Shown: positions 28,047-37,219, counted from the first letter of the stretch. The stretch is 46,937 bases of DNA from Lentimicrobium sp. (GCA_023957275.1 JAMLHF010000036.1:1-46937), one strand, 5' to 3'. Notes: a model not told the origin generated them from the letters alone. A program made the numbers and translations.

Positions 28047-28673
28047 TCAATCTATAATTGTCGGATAAAGCCGAGCTAATTTAATGCGAGCATCCGCATT
28101 TGTAAACTGCCAGTTTATTTTTGCTGTTTTGTTATTGCGATGGGTCTGCCACGCTGTTACTTCTTTCTCCATAATCCCCAAATTGCTAATTCTTCTCTTA
28201 AGACATTGTCCCATAAGTACATTTAACTCAATTTCGGCCATGTTAAGCCAACTTCCATGCTTTGGGGTATAGACGAATTCAAACCTGTCCCAAATTCGCT
28301 TGGCTTCTTTTGGAGGAAAGGCTTCATAAAGTGCAGAAGCTTTGTGAGTTGCCAAATTATCCATAACCAAAGTAATTTTTTCTGCATCTGAATACCATTC
28401 ATCAGCAATCTTCCTGATAAATTCAGCCCAATCCACTTTTGTTTTTCGCTCTGTAACATTAACATATCTTTTGCCTTTTAATGGCTCAGAGGCCAGGAAA
28501 ATATTGGCAACCCCACATCTTTCATATTCGAAATCAACTCTTGTCTCTTGCCCTGGTTTCATCGGAACAGGAGTGCGCGTTTCCTTTATCAATTGTTTCG
28601 GCGATTCATCCATGCAAATAACAGGGAAACGATCATTATACGGCCGTTTATAAACATCAAGAACCTGTTCCAT
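28047..28673 (-). CDS. IS630-family transposase, catalytic DDE part, frame B
   Basis: This 208-residue frame carries the DDE catalytic core. The first Asp is in PVICMDESPKQL, the second in TLVMDNLATH, and the Glu in GSWLNMAEIELN, all hallmarks of IS630. It lies in the -1 frame relative to the N-terminal part, and that frame is open back to the A8 run at 28744-28751, so the ATG at 28673 need not be used. A -1 slip on AAAAAAA would give a fused protein of about 377 residues, close to the family norm. Programmed frameshifting at A runs is known for this family. Confidence 0.88.
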   Translation of the reverse strand: MEQVLDVYKRPYNDRFPVICMDESPKQLIKETRTPVPMKPGQETRVDFEYERCGVANIFLASEPLKGKRYVNVTERKTKVDWAEFIRKIADEWYSDAEKITLVMDNLATHKASALYEAFPPKEAKRIWDRFEFVYTPKHGSWLNMAEIELNVLMGQCLKRRISNLGIMEKEVTAWQTHRNNKTAKINWQFTNADARIKLARLYPTIID

Positions 28674-28708
28674 TGCGGCAACAAATTGGCTGCTCTGGTG
28701 TGGTGGAA

Positions 28709-29179
28709 TTATCCAGCCTTTTGTTTTCCATGGTTTAAGTTCGTTTTTTTTAGCACCTTACGAATTGTTTCATGTGAGATGCTTTCAATATATTTCATTT
28801 CGACCATTTTATCTGCAAGTAATCGGAGTGACCATTTGGCAAATCCTTCAGGTGCTTCACTACAACTCATGGCTATTAACTGCGCCTCCAATTCACCGTC
28901 AACCTTTTTCTCTTTCGTCTTACTCATTGGTTTGCGCTCCAGGCATGCATCGAAACCTTCCTCAACAAATCGCTGCTTAACTCGGTCTATCATCCTATCA
29001 CTTATTTTTAGGACCTGACTGATTTGTCTGCCTGAGATTTTATCGCCATACTCCCCTTGATCGGAATTAAGGAGAATATAAGCTGTTCGATACTGCTGAG
29101 AAGTATGAGTGCCTTTGTTTACTATTGACATAAGTTCCTCATGCTCTTCTCTTGTTAAAGTGACCTTGTATTTTATCAT
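28709..29179 (-). CDS. IS630-family transposase, N-terminal (helix-turn-helix) part, frame A
   Basis: From the ATG at 29179 this encodes about 156 residues. It starts MIKYKVTLTREEHEEL and contains two helix-turn-helix-like segments (ISGRQISQVLKISDRMIDRV and GFAKWSLRLLADKMVE ... ISHETIRKVL), the paired-type DNA-binding region of IS630 transposases. It ends shortly after a run of eight A residues (on the coding strand), where a -1 shift leads into the catalytic part. An upstream in-frame codon at 29224 is possible but lies close to the inverted repeat. Confidence 0.85.
   Translation of the reverse strand: MIKYKVTLTREEHEELMSIVNKGTHTSQQYRTAYILLNSDQGEYGDKISGRQISQVLKISDRMIDRVKQRFVEEGFDACLERKPMSKTKEKKVDGELEAQLIAMSCSEAPEGFAKWSLRLLADKMVEMKYIESISHETIRKVLKKTNLNHGKQKAG
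28744..28751 (-). promoter_or_regulatory. Probable -1 programmed frameshift site in the IS630 transposase
   Basis: Eight consecutive A residues on the coding strand sit where the two transposase frames overlap. The downstream frame has no stop from here to the catalytic domain. Confidence 0.7.
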
Positions 29180-29264
29180 GGCTTTTTTGCTGACAAAGAT
29201 ACAAAATATATACGACAATATCAAGTTGACATGACACTAGTTAAGTGCTTCCATTCCGATTTGA

Positions 29265-29300
29265 GCCTGACATAACCAGTTTCTTCCAACTTGTCAGGCC
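29265..29300 (+). repeat. 33-bp hairpin family, copy 3 of 7 (36 bp here)
   Basis: GCCTGACATAACCAGT and ACTTGTCAGGCC pair imperfectly because of a short insertion in the left arm; TTCTTTTTT follows. It is the right-hand hairpin of the element that the IS interrupts. Confidence 0.65.
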
Positions 29301-29532
29301 TTCTTTTTTATCAGTTAGCGCGCGTCTCTCAACGCTTGCCAAGAGCCTTTCAAAGGTGAATCTGTCCCGGTGGTCGAGCGGCGGTGGTCGAGCGGAGCCG
29401 AGACCAGCCGAGACCAACCGTGACCAGCCTAGATAACTTTCCCCACGAAACGTCGCAATGTCGCAACGATAATGTTGTATCTCCCTAAATTCCCGCTTCT
29501 CCACAGGGCCTGACCACAAAATTTAACGACCT

Positions 29533-29565
29533 GACCTAACAAGTCTTCTTCCGACTTGTTAGGTC
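29533..29565 (+). repeat. 33-bp hairpin, copy 4 of 7
   Basis: GACCTAACAAGT and ACTTGTTAGGTC form a perfect 12-bp stem around a 9-base loop, followed by TTCTTTTT. It is the best-formed copy. Confidence 0.88.
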
Positions 29566-29600
29566 TTCTTTTTATTGATCTTCCAATCAATGCTTAGTGA

Positions 29601-29837
29601 TGTCAGCACAAACAGCGAATTTTCATCTTTTTATCCGCTCAGGCCGCGGGGCCTCGCTTTCGCAACACGACTGCCTAAACTTGACCATTGTTTCATTTCT
29701 TAGCTGTTTATCCAATTCTTTGAATGTTAGTTTTGGAAGGTCAACTTTAGAAGGTCGCTTTTGCGAAAGCTGAAAATTTTTCGCACTGCCTTGCGTTACC
29801 GGGATTACTAAGAAAAATTAGAATCGAATTTCATTAC
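29601..29837. repeat. 236-bp dispersed element, copy 2
   Basis: It starts at TGTCAGCACA and ends at TTTCATTAC. In the core it differs from copy 1 at only three positions that I can find. It has hairpin copy 4 on its left but lacks the right-hand hairpin seen beside the other two copies. Confidence 0.85.
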
Positions 29838-30209
29838 GGTTGGCTTGTTACCATTTCTAATGGTGATATGAACTGTTTAACAAAACTATTGAATATTAAT
29901 TGAGATAGGATTGGCCTTCCAAAAATGGCGTTAAGAAAGCAGGCAGTCTCATCAGAAAAGAAACAGCACCAATGAACCAATTATTTCCTTAGATGGGAAA
30001 TGTGTTCAGCCATCTTCCGGAACCCTTGATTTGCGCTGCTTGCTTACTTGTAGTTACCTGGCGAAGTATCAGGTAATAAGCAGTAGTGAAAAATATGGTT
30101 ATCCCTTTAGCAATGTGTAATATGTACTCAAGTTGTGAACCCGTTCAGGCTCCGGTCTCTAGATTGATAGTGCAGTTGAGAAAAGTTCCTGCATCAATAC
30201 ATTAAGCCT

Positions 30210-31493
30210 TTAAGCCTCTCTTTGCCTGTAGCCTTTTACAGACGCGCTGTAAAGCGGCATCAACAGGATCAGACCGGCGGAAACTACCATCAGCGCAACA
30301 CCAACACCCAGGCGGTCGGCGGTGAAACCCAACACCGGGGCAATCAAGGCTGCAAAAAGTGTTTCTGCCTGAGATTCTGCCGAAAGTGCCGTGGCCAGTA
30401 CATCTTTTTCCAAACGTTCGGCTACAACAGATATCCCTATGGGTTTACGCAGGTTTTCAATCAGGTATATTCCTGTATAAAATATTACTGCAACCAGATA
30501 AAATGTATAATGGAACAGGAAGCCGCTCACCAGCCCCATCAGTAAACCAATCAGCATAGTGACATTCAGCGGACGCGATAAATTGGTGAAACGCCCGGCA
30601 AAGCGGCCGGAGTTTCGAGAAAAGTAAGAAGTCAGCAAATAAATTACCGAATAAACGAGTCCTACCATCAACGCAGCGCGTTGTTTAGTTTCCAGGTAAA
30701 GAAACAAGGGTATGCTGAGGGCGAATGTTTTAAGTACCGGCTGTATATAATCTTTCACGGCCTTGTAATAGCCCGTGTAAACTGCCTGCGTTAGGATGGC
30801 CTTCAGTATCCCGGTGTTCCGGAATGAATAAATAAAGTCCCGGATGGTGCTGCTGAAATTCCGGAGCAGGTCACCTTTATGTAACAGTTTCCTTTGACCA
30901 TCCAGCATCTTTGGATAGGTTGTCATCAGCACCAGATCAATAATATAGGGGAAAACCGAGAAGAGGAAGACCGTACGGTAACTTCCGGAGTGAAAGACTA
31001 TGAGCGCTGCCATCATTGCAGAAACTGCCGATCCCATTTGTGACCATGAGCGCGTATGCCCGTAATAATGTACTTTCTGATCCTTCCATCCCTTGATTTT
31101 AAGATATTCAAAGATCATGGCTTTGTGGGTGCCGGTGCGGAATGCATCGCCATAAGCGTAAAAAAGGATGGCCACAACAAACATCCAGTAAGATGATGAA
31201 AAAAAGAAAATTATAAATGAAAGGATATAAAAAGCAAAAGCCGAGATCATGCTTCGTCGTCGTCCCAGACTGTCGGCAAGCACTCCGGTAGGTATTTCAA
31301 AAATATTGATGGTAATCTCCTGAATGGCATATAGAGTGCCGATTTCGAGAAAGTTCAGCCCTTTTTCGAGAAAAAATAGCAACAGAAAAGGTTCGAAAAA
31401 CCGCAGGTTTTTGAAAAACCCGTAAGCGCAGAATTTATAATACTGCCGGTCCTTTTCAAATGCAGGTGCCATTGACGCCGGATAGGGGTGCAA
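30210..31493 (-). CDS. Major facilitator superfamily transporter
   Basis: A 427-residue membrane protein with about 12 hydrophobic segments. The MFS loop 2-3 motif is recognisable as GVLADSLGRRRSM (about residues 77-89), and a related GFTADRLGVG motif lies in the second half (about 392-401). The N-terminal passage FLLLFFLEKGLNFLEIGTLY is characteristic of MFS subgroups annotated as multidrug or unknown-substrate exporters. The substrate cannot be inferred. The ATG at 31472 (MAPAFEKD) is an equally good start, seven codons in. The gene stands alone, flanked on both sides by repeat mosaics. Confidence 0.88.
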   Translation of the reverse strand: MHPYPASMAPAFEKDRQYYKFCAYGFFKNLRFFEPFLLLFFLEKGLNFLEIGTLYAIQEITINIFEIPTGVLADSLGRRRSMISAFAFYILSFIIFFFSSSYWMFVVAILFYAYGDAFRTGTHKAMIFEYLKIKGWKDQKVHYYGHTRSWSQMGSAVSAMMAALIVFHSGSYRTVFLFSVFPYIIDLVLMTTYPKMLDGQRKLLHKGDLLRNFSSTIRDFIYSFRNTGILKAILTQAVYTGYYKAVKDYIQPVLKTFALSIPLFLYLETKQRAALMVGLVYSVIYLLTSYFSRNSGRFAGRFTNLSRPLNVTMLIGLLMGLVSGFLFHYTFYLVAVIFYTGIYLIENLRKPIGISVVAERLEKDVLATALSAESQAETLFAALIAPVLGFTADRLGVGVALMVVSAGLILLMPLYSASVKGYRQREA

Positions 31494-31814
31494 TTTAGCA
31501 ATTCTTTTTCAGATCTTTTAACCGTTCTTTCTGCCATATACAGCGAAGCAATAATTTATCCGACCTTCCTTTTGCTGATCATCCTTATTTTTTTCCTCAA
31601 GCTCAATCTCAACCTTCTGAAGTAAGTGCCAGTCTCCGGACGCGCTCCACGGAGATAGCCACGAATGCACGAATGCAATGAGTGGAATAGCTAACCCGGC
31701 TCGCTTGCGTCTTCCCGATGCGTTCCAAGGATTTTTCACAGATGAAATTAAACCACATTAGCCACAACTTGTCCCGGCTACTTTGCCGGGAATAGGGCAC
31801 AATAGATCAAACCC

Positions 31815-32113
31815 AGTTAGCGCGCGTCTCAAGACGCGTGCCACGGACTTCAACAGAATCAAAGCTGCATGACGTGCCCCGCGCAAAGCCGCTACGACGC
31901 AAAGATTATATAGCGTCCCCGCAACTCCTGACTTCCCCACAGGGCCTGGCTGCAACAATCCACATTCTGACCTGACAAGTTTTCTTCCAACTTGTTAGGT
32001 CTTCTTTTTCCCGGCTTGCGTCTCCTGACGCGTGCCATAAACCCTGCAAAGAGAAAATAACCACAATAGCCACAATAGGGCACAATAGAAACCACCAGAT
32101 CGGCAACATTATC
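31815..32113. repeat. Dispersed 300-bp repeat block, copy 2
   Basis: Nearly identical over its full length to 26398-26691. Both copies end with GATCGGCAACATTATC; one continues into an AT-rich run and then an 8-bp tandem array, the other directly into a 20-bp tandem array. Confidence 0.85.
31969..32001 (+). repeat. 33-bp hairpin, copy 5 of 7
   Basis: Same sequence as copy 1 (GACCTGACAAGT ... ACTTGTTAGGTC), inside the second 300-bp block. Confidence 0.85.
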
Positions 32114-32251
32114 TAAGCGTCCCTCGTCCCTTTTAAGCGTCCCTCGTCCCTTTTAAGCGTCCCTCGTCCCTTTTAAGCGTCCCTCGTCCCTTTTAAGCGT
32201 CCCTCGTCCCTTTTAAGCGTCCCTCGTTCCTTTTAAGCGTCCCTCGTCCCT
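32114..32251. repeat. Tandem 20-bp repeat array (7 units)
   Basis: The unit TAAGCGTCCCTCGTCCCTTT recurs at 32114, 32134, 32154, 32174, 32194, 32214 and 32234. Unit 6 has one C-to-T change and the last unit is cut short. The same CGTCCCTCGTCCC core makes up the array at 39031-39150. Confidence 0.93.
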
Positions 32252-32455
32252 GACCCTAACGGCCTGTGGTGAGCGATTGCGACCGGAAAGACCCATGCCA
32301 AAGTACAACTGCCTGTAGCCATCGTAACGAGACCTTCAATCCCAGCCCTTAAAACCCATGTAAGTCAATGTCATTCCGGGCGTTAGCGAAGAACCGATCG
32401 GCCTGTGACCGGGGGCCACCAACGTAATCTCATAATTTAACCGGACAGCAGTGAT

Positions 32456-33631
32456 TTAAAAATTGTATTTCAGCCTCAGGAATACCTGGTTGATTTTGGA
32501 CCGTTCACCGTTCAGATTGGCATCGAAATGCTGCCAGATAAAAGAGAAACCGATATCCTGCGCAAGTGAATAATCAACCGCTGGTCCGGCATAATAGCCA
32601 TTCAGGTCGGGAAACCACATCGCAGCCATGGAAAGGTTAAGCAATGGCATAACTATCCAGGTGAACTGACCAAATGCGGTAAACTCAGAAAAGGCGAGGT
32701 CCTTTGATGAGAAATTCCGGGCGTATAAATTGCTTATATTGCTGATATCTAATGGATTGTTACAATACATGAATTGAATCTGTGCCATTGAATTGTCCTT
32801 AAACAATCTGTCCAGGCCAGCGGTAACCAGCAGCGTGCTCCCGTCATCTGCAGCATCCTCTATCGGAACAAACCAGGTGCCCTCACCCCGGAATGACATA
32901 TTCCTGACTGAACCGGACCAGCCTGCTCCGGCGACAAATTCTTCACTGTTCATAAATCCGGAGAGTATCTGAAAATCGTATTTCAATGCATTAAACCGGT
33001 AAAGGGCAGCCGCAGTCACCTTATTCTCTTCACCGGCCTTTATTGCAAACTCTGCAACAGAAGAGGAGGAGGGGAAAAACTGCAACCTGAGGGCATCGCT
33101 GCCCGGCCTTTCGGCATAATCAAAATCAAAAAATGAATAGGCATTGAAAATGTCGTTTGGATTCCAGACAAATGTTTGACCCCAGTTAATCCGCTGTCTG
33201 CCTATGGTAAGCTGAAATTTGTTGTGATGAAGATCAAGCCACAATCTGTCGATGGTTGTATTTAGAAGAAAAGACTGCTCCTCAATGATGTTCCATGATA
33301 AATCTGCCACTCCGTCGTCGTAACCGATCAGGTCTGCGTAAAGTTTGCCGTACCTGACCATGTCTCCTGTAAAAAGCCGGTTCCGGAACTCAGCGGCGAA
33401 AGTTATTTTATCGTTCAGATAGCCTTTAAAGTTCAGCCGGTTATGAATAATGTTTTCGTTAAGGAAAGGGCCGGAAAGGGAATCAAAGGCAGCGCTTTGT
33501 ATAGTGGAAAGATACCCGGCCAGGGTGATCACCTTCTCTTTTTCCTGACAATTTCCTGAAGACAGGAAAAGAAATATTGCATGAAAAACAAAAACAGCCC
33601 TGATAAATATGATATGTACCGAGTCAGACAT
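32456..33631 (-). CDS. Outer-membrane barrel-like protein of the ABC operon
   Basis: A 391-residue protein from the ATG at 33631, which starts one base after the stop codon of the ATPase gene. The longer frame opening at 33715 overlaps that gene and adds no signal peptide. The signal peptide (AIFLFLSSGNCQ) is followed by strand-like alternation throughout (LNFKGYLNDKITFAAEFRNR, FQLTIGRQRINWGQTFVWNP, VNQVFLRLKYNF at the end). The segment GRQRINWGQ..WNPNDIFNAY resembles DUF1302/alginate-export-type porins. The last gene of a five-gene operon, it probably forms the outer-membrane end of the transport route. Confidence 0.82.
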   Translation of the reverse strand: MSDSVHIIFIRAVFVFHAIFLFLSSGNCQEKEKVITLAGYLSTIQSAAFDSLSGPFLNENIIHNRLNFKGYLNDKITFAAEFRNRLFTGDMVRYGKLYADLIGYDDGVADLSWNIIEEQSFLLNTTIDRLWLDLHHNKFQLTIGRQRINWGQTFVWNPNDIFNAYSFFDFDYAERPGSDALRLQFFPSSSSVAEFAIKAGEENKVTAAALYRFNALKYDFQILSGFMNSEEFVAGAGWSGSVRNMSFRGEGTWFVPIEDAADDGSTLLVTAGLDRLFKDNSMAQIQFMYCNNPLDISNISNLYARNFSSKDLAFSEFTAFGQFTWIVMPLLNLSMAAMWFPDLNGYYAGPAVDYSLAQDIGFSFIWQHFDANLNGERSKINQVFLRLKYNF

Positions 33632-33632
33632 T

Positions 33633-34319
33633 TTATTCACGATTATCATCCGACACGACTTTCCCGTCTTCAAGCGTGATGATGCGGTGAGCCATCTTAA
33701 CCACGCGGGGGTCATGTGTTGAAAAAATAAAGGTTATTCTTTCTTCCTGGTTGAGTTTTTTCATGATTTCAAGAAGATTTGTCGCCGCCCTTGAATCAAG
33801 ATTTGCCGTGGGCTCATCGGCCAGCACAAATTTCGGTCTTGATGCAAGCGCTCTGGCCACCGCTACGCGCTGTTGCTGCCCACCCGAAAGTTTTGCAGGC
33901 CGGCTGTTGATCCTGTCGCCCAGGCCTACGGCCGTTAACAACTCAAGGGTCCGCTCATCCTTTTTTTGCTTAGGCCATTTCTGTAGCGTCATGATAAACT
34001 CTACATTTTCCCTCGCCGTGAGTACCGGCACCAGGTTATAGGATTGAAATACAAATCCGATGTTATTCAATCTGAAGTCGATCAGTTGCGAAGGTTTAAG
34101 TTCCGCAAGGTTGGTGCCGTCAATAATAATTTCACCCGAAGTGGGCATGTCAAGTCCGCCAATCAGGTTCAGCAGGGTGGTTTTGCCCGAACCTGAAGGG
34201 CCCACGATTGCCGCAAATTCAGCTTCCTCAAAGTCCAGACTTACATTATTCACTGCGTGGACCTTAACCTCTGTGGAATTGTATATCTTATTTACATTTT
34301 TCAGTTCGAGGATTTTCAT
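33633..34319 (-). CDS. ABC transporter ATP-binding protein (LolD/MacB type)
   Basis: A 228-residue ATPase. Walker A is GPSGSGKT at 40-47, the Q-loop is near FQSYNLVPV, the signature LSGGQ is at 144-148, Walker B is FVLADEP (164-170) with catalytic E169, and the H-loop is in STHDPRV. The short loop and the TARENVEF segment place it in the MacB/LolD/FtsE subgroup that partners FtsX-like permeases. It couples ATP hydrolysis to the two permeases encoded just upstream. The stop is one base from the start of the next gene, indicating translational coupling. Confidence 0.94.
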   Translation of the reverse strand: MKILELKNVNKIYNSTEVKVHAVNNVSLDFEEAEFAAIVGPSGSGKTTLLNLIGGLDMPTSGEIIIDGTNLAELKPSQLIDFRLNNIGFVFQSYNLVPVLTARENVEFIMTLQKWPKQKKDERTLELLTAVGLGDRINSRPAKLSGGQQQRVAVARALASRPKFVLADEPTANLDSRAATNLLEIMKKLNQEERITFIFSTHDPRVVKMAHRIITLEDGKVVSDDNRE

Positions 34320-34342
34320 AGCCTCCCGGTTTATATTTTGGG

Positions 34343-35770
34343 TTAATCTGTTCTGAGTGCTTCAAGCGGATTTAATCTGAGTGCCTTTCGTGCAGGCCAG
34401 AGAGAAGAAATGATTGCGGTGGCTACTACCATCGCCGTAACAAATACGAAAAAGCCGAATGACACGACCGGATATACTTTTGCCGCAAACCCCATAGCTT
34501 CAAATCCTTCGCCCCAGCCTGAAAAATGGATCCCGGTTTTTCCGAGGATTTCCGTAATAATCCACCCGGAAAACATGCCGGCAACTGCTCCGACCAGTGT
34601 CAGAAAAACAGTTTCCAGCATAATCATCTGAAATATCCTGCGACGGTTCATCCCGATGGCCATCAGCATGCCCAGTTCCTTTGTCCGTTCAAGAATTGAC
34701 ATCAGCATGGTGTTGATGATGCCAAATGCAAGGGCAAGCATAATAATCCCGATAAAAATGAAATAGTAAATAATCATGAAATCATGCATCAATGCAGCAT
34801 CGGGAGCCAGTTCTTTCCATGTCATCACAGCATTGCCGTCTGCAATCCGGCTTAGTTTGTCCCTGACTACCCCGGCATCATCAATATTTTTGAGTAAAAT
34901 GGAAATCTCATGGTTGAGGATTTCACCTCCTCCGTAAAGTTTTGCCAGCTCCCCTGCATTCACAAAAACAGCAGTCTGGTCAAATCCCGTGTTGGTGGTC
35001 TTGTATATACCGCACACCCTGAATATTCCCTGGACAGGGGTTCCCCTTAAGTCGGAAAAGGTGACCTGGATTTTGTTCCTGAGCCTGTAATCCAGCGCGT
35101 ATTCAGTGATAAGCCGGCCAGCTTTGTCTAATTCCCTTTTATTGAATTCCTGCTTCAGCATTTCCCTGAAGTCGCCGGGCGACCTGAACCGTTTATCTTT
35201 ATGCTTTTCGAGTTTTGCAAGAATATCTGCCCGGATTCTTTCTTCCTTGAGCTTCGCGATGACGCCGTCCGTAATTATATATTGTTTCAGTTTCAGCAAT
35301 CCGGCGGTTTTATCACTGATAAGTATGTCGGCCGGGCTTTGCTTATCAGGATATCTTCCGCCTCCGGGCACGATCTTTTTATAAATTTCCGTAACCTGTC
35401 TTTCTTTCTCAGGATCTACACCATAGATGATCACCCCCGTGTTTGCCCAGGGCGTATTTGCCATTGCGAAAATCCTTGTCCTGTTTACCCGGCCGGCTAG
35501 TTCTTTCAAAGAATCTATACCATTTGTAAGTTGATCATAATTCTTTATGGTGAGATCGATCTCCTCATTTTTAAGGTATTCTTTGTTGTGAATCTGAACA
35601 TGAGATACTTCATTATATATGGCATCATGCAGGCGCTGATTGATCCAGCCCTCCATGATCCCCACAAGAAGCACCCCGGATATAATGCCGATGGTTACGG
35701 CCACTATCACCACCAGGCTTCGTTTCCTGTTACGCCACAAATTCTTCCAGGCGATCGACCAAATCATCAT
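34343..35770 (-). CDS. FtsX-like ABC permease B
   Basis: A 475-residue MacB/LolC-type permease. The first helix is at about 20-40, a periplasmic domain of about 290 residues follows, and three C-terminal helices lie at about 335-460 (FIFIGIIMLALAFGIINTML, TVFLTLVGAVAGMFSGWIIT, GFFVFVTAMVVATAIISSLW). The motif SILERTKELGMLMAIGMNRR is the cytoplasmic coupling region, and the protein ends in ALRLNPLEALRTD, the family C-terminus. Residues about 165-222 form an unusually long charged helical insertion in the periplasmic domain. It starts 10 bp after the stop of permease A. Confidence 0.9.
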   Translation of the reverse strand: MMIWSIAWKNLWRNRKRSLVVIVAVTIGIISGVLLVGIMEGWINQRLHDAIYNEVSHVQIHNKEYLKNEEIDLTIKNYDQLTNGIDSLKELAGRVNRTRIFAMANTPWANTGVIIYGVDPEKERQVTEIYKKIVPGGGRYPDKQSPADILISDKTAGLLKLKQYIITDGVIAKLKEERIRADILAKLEKHKDKRFRSPGDFREMLKQEFNKRELDKAGRLITEYALDYRLRNKIQVTFSDLRGTPVQGIFRVCGIYKTTNTGFDQTAVFVNAGELAKLYGGGEILNHEISILLKNIDDAGVVRDKLSRIADGNAVMTWKELAPDAALMHDFMIIYYFIFIGIIMLALAFGIINTMLMSILERTKELGMLMAIGMNRRRIFQMIMLETVFLTLVGAVAGMFSGWIITEILGKTGIHFSGWGEGFEAMGFAAKVYPVVSFGFFVFVTAMVVATAIISSLWPARKALRLNPLEALRTD

Positions 35771-35780
35771 AATTCAGATT

Positions 35781-37202
35781 TTAACCTTTCAGGGCTTCTG
35801 TTTCTTTCATTTTTTCAATTTTCCGCAACGGATAAAGTGTCGCCAGCGCGACCATCAAAGCGACGATGGCGGCCTGCCAGTAAAAATATGGGCCAAACCA
35901 TGCAGCCGGCATTACTGCTTCCCAGCCCCATTCCTCCATCATATTGGCCAGTTCTCCTTTCAGTACAAACGGATAATGGTAATAGTACAATATCAGCGGT
36001 GTGCCGGCAAGCAATCCGCCTGCCAGGCCCACAGCGCCAAGCAGCATCATTTCTATTGCAACAATTCTTTTAAGCTTCCTTTTTTGCATTCCGATGGCCA
36101 CCAGAACGCCGAATTCCCTTTTCCTTTCGGAAACCATCATCAGCACCGTTCCGAATATGCCGAAGAAAATGATAAAGTAAAGAAGCCCCAGCATTGCAAT
36201 GCCGCTCTGATTGTCACCCTGGATTTGCTGATACAGGACCGGGTTAAGCTCATACCAGGTCCTGGCTGTTGTGTTTTTGTCCGGCAGCAGGGCATTGATC
36301 CGGGCTTTGACTGTTTTTACTGTACGGCTTGATTTATCGGTAAGATTAACCACCAATGAGGTTATTTTACCTTCCGCATCAAACAATGCCTGTGCAGCCG
36401 GTATGGTCATAACAATCAACTTGTTGTCAATTTCGGGAGACGGAATTTTAATGATGCCCCTTACCGGGAATATCCCGGTTGCCGTAACACCATGATACCC
36501 CTGCCCCATAAGAATAACCGAATCTCCGACCGATACTTTCAGATAACCGGCAAGCCGGTCAGAAACAAGAATCCCTGCGTCATCCCCGGTAAGATATCCA
36601 TTTGCCACTTCCGTAAATCTGAGAATCTCCGGTAAGTAAAGGTCAGCTTCTTCTTCCGTAAGTTCCAGTTCGCGCTTAAGTCTGTCGGCCGATGAATAGG
36701 ACCGGCCTGGAATCATTTTCAGTTTATCCGTTAGATCATCAGAAACTGAACCTGTATCCGTTAAACCCTTTATTGCCTCCTCTGTGATTCTGTATTTTAC
36801 CAGTTTGCTTTCAGGATCAGAAAAGCTTTTTTCTTTTACCGGGTCAATCGCCATCACAGCCACCCCCTTGGTTTGTATGCCATTGGATGCCAAAGTAAAA
36901 GATTCGAGGTGCGGGGTTACCGAAACAACTTTATCCAGCCTGGAAATTGCTTCAACGGTGGATTCATCATAGTCAAATGAGTTGTCAATCAGTGGATTGT
37001 CCTGATATTTATTGTGTTGGACCTGCAGGTAGCCGGTAAACGATTCAATCAGATTGTTGATCATCTGATCGTAAGTACCTAGTTGATACGATCTCATGAT
37101 TACCGCGAAAAAAACCGCGAAAAAAACAGAAGCTGAAGTAATGACGGTGCGGCGTCTGTTTCTCCAGAGATTTCGCCAGGCTATTTTAAACTCCTCCTTC
37201 AT
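35781..37202 (-). CDS. FtsX-like ABC permease A
   Basis: A 473-residue permease of the same family as the next gene. The N-terminus FKIAWRNLWRNRRRTVITSA leads into helix 1. The large periplasmic domain carries a charged insertion at about 140-198 (LTDKLKM, RLKRELELTEEEAD). Three C-terminal helices and the coupling motif VSERKREFGVLVAIGMQKRK follow; it ends PLRKIEKMKETEALKG. Two different FtsX permeases plus one ATPase match the Lol-type heterodimeric arrangement (as in LolCDE). The gene starts 17 bp downstream of the LolA-like gene. Confidence 0.9.
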   Translation of the reverse strand: MKEEFKIAWRNLWRNRRRTVITSASVFFAVFFAVIMRSYQLGTYDQMINNLIESFTGYLQVQHNKYQDNPLIDNSFDYDESTVEAISRLDKVVSVTPHLESFTLASNGIQTKGVAVMAIDPVKEKSFSDPESKLVKYRITEEAIKGLTDTGSVSDDLTDKLKMIPGRSYSSADRLKRELELTEEEADLYLPEILRFTEVANGYLTGDDAGILVSDRLAGYLKVSVGDSVILMGQGYHGVTATGIFPVRGIIKIPSPEIDNKLIVMTIPAAQALFDAEGKITSLVVNLTDKSSRTVKTVKARINALLPDKNTTARTWYELNPVLYQQIQGDNQSGIAMLGLLYFIIFFGIFGTVLMMVSERKREFGVLVAIGMQKRKLKRIVAIEMMLLGAVGLAGGLLAGTPLILYYYHYPFVLKGELANMMEEWGWEAVMPAAWFGPYFYWQAAIVALMVALATLYPLRKIEKMKETEALKG

Positions 37203-37219
37203 GCCTTAAATTTCAGTTT

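Larger units (their letters stand above)
28039..29237. mobile_element. Complete IS630-family insertion sequence
   Basis: The element is 1,199 bp long and bounded by GTGTCATGTCAA and its perfect inverse TTGACATGACAC. After six mostly mismatched bases the similarity resumes (ATTGTCG), giving bipartite ends of 25 bp. TA flanks both sides (28037-28038 and 29238-29239), the target duplication expected for IS630/Tc1-mariner elements. It encodes a two-frame transposase on the minus strand. Both ends and both halves of the gene look intact, so it may be recent and active. Confidence 0.92.
29238..30209. other. Repeat mosaic between the IS and the MFS gene
   Basis: This gene-free stretch contains hairpin copies 3 and 4 and the second 236-bp element. 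Around 29365-29430 it has a run rich in GGTCGAGCGG / GACCAGCCGAGACC sequence. From 29838 to 30209 I see no gene and no repeat, only ordinary-looking AT-rich DNA. Confidence 0.6.
31494..32455. other. Repeat mosaic between the MFS gene and the ABC operon
   Basis: No gene is seen. The stretch includes a segment (31640-31810) related to 38690-38850, the second copy of the 300-bp block, hairpin copy 5 and the 20-bp tandem array. The remainder (32252-32455) has no recognised feature. Confidence 0.65.

Noticed and set aside
29838-30209. Possible transposase relic (a short frame reading MALRKQAVSSEKK)
   Set aside because: It stops after about 16 codons and nothing around it matches a transposase in any frame.
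31892-32109. Short open frames repeated in both 300-bp blocks
   Set aside because: Two different frames are open in the same repeat and give low-complexity, cysteine-rich translations; there is no start context or conserved domain.
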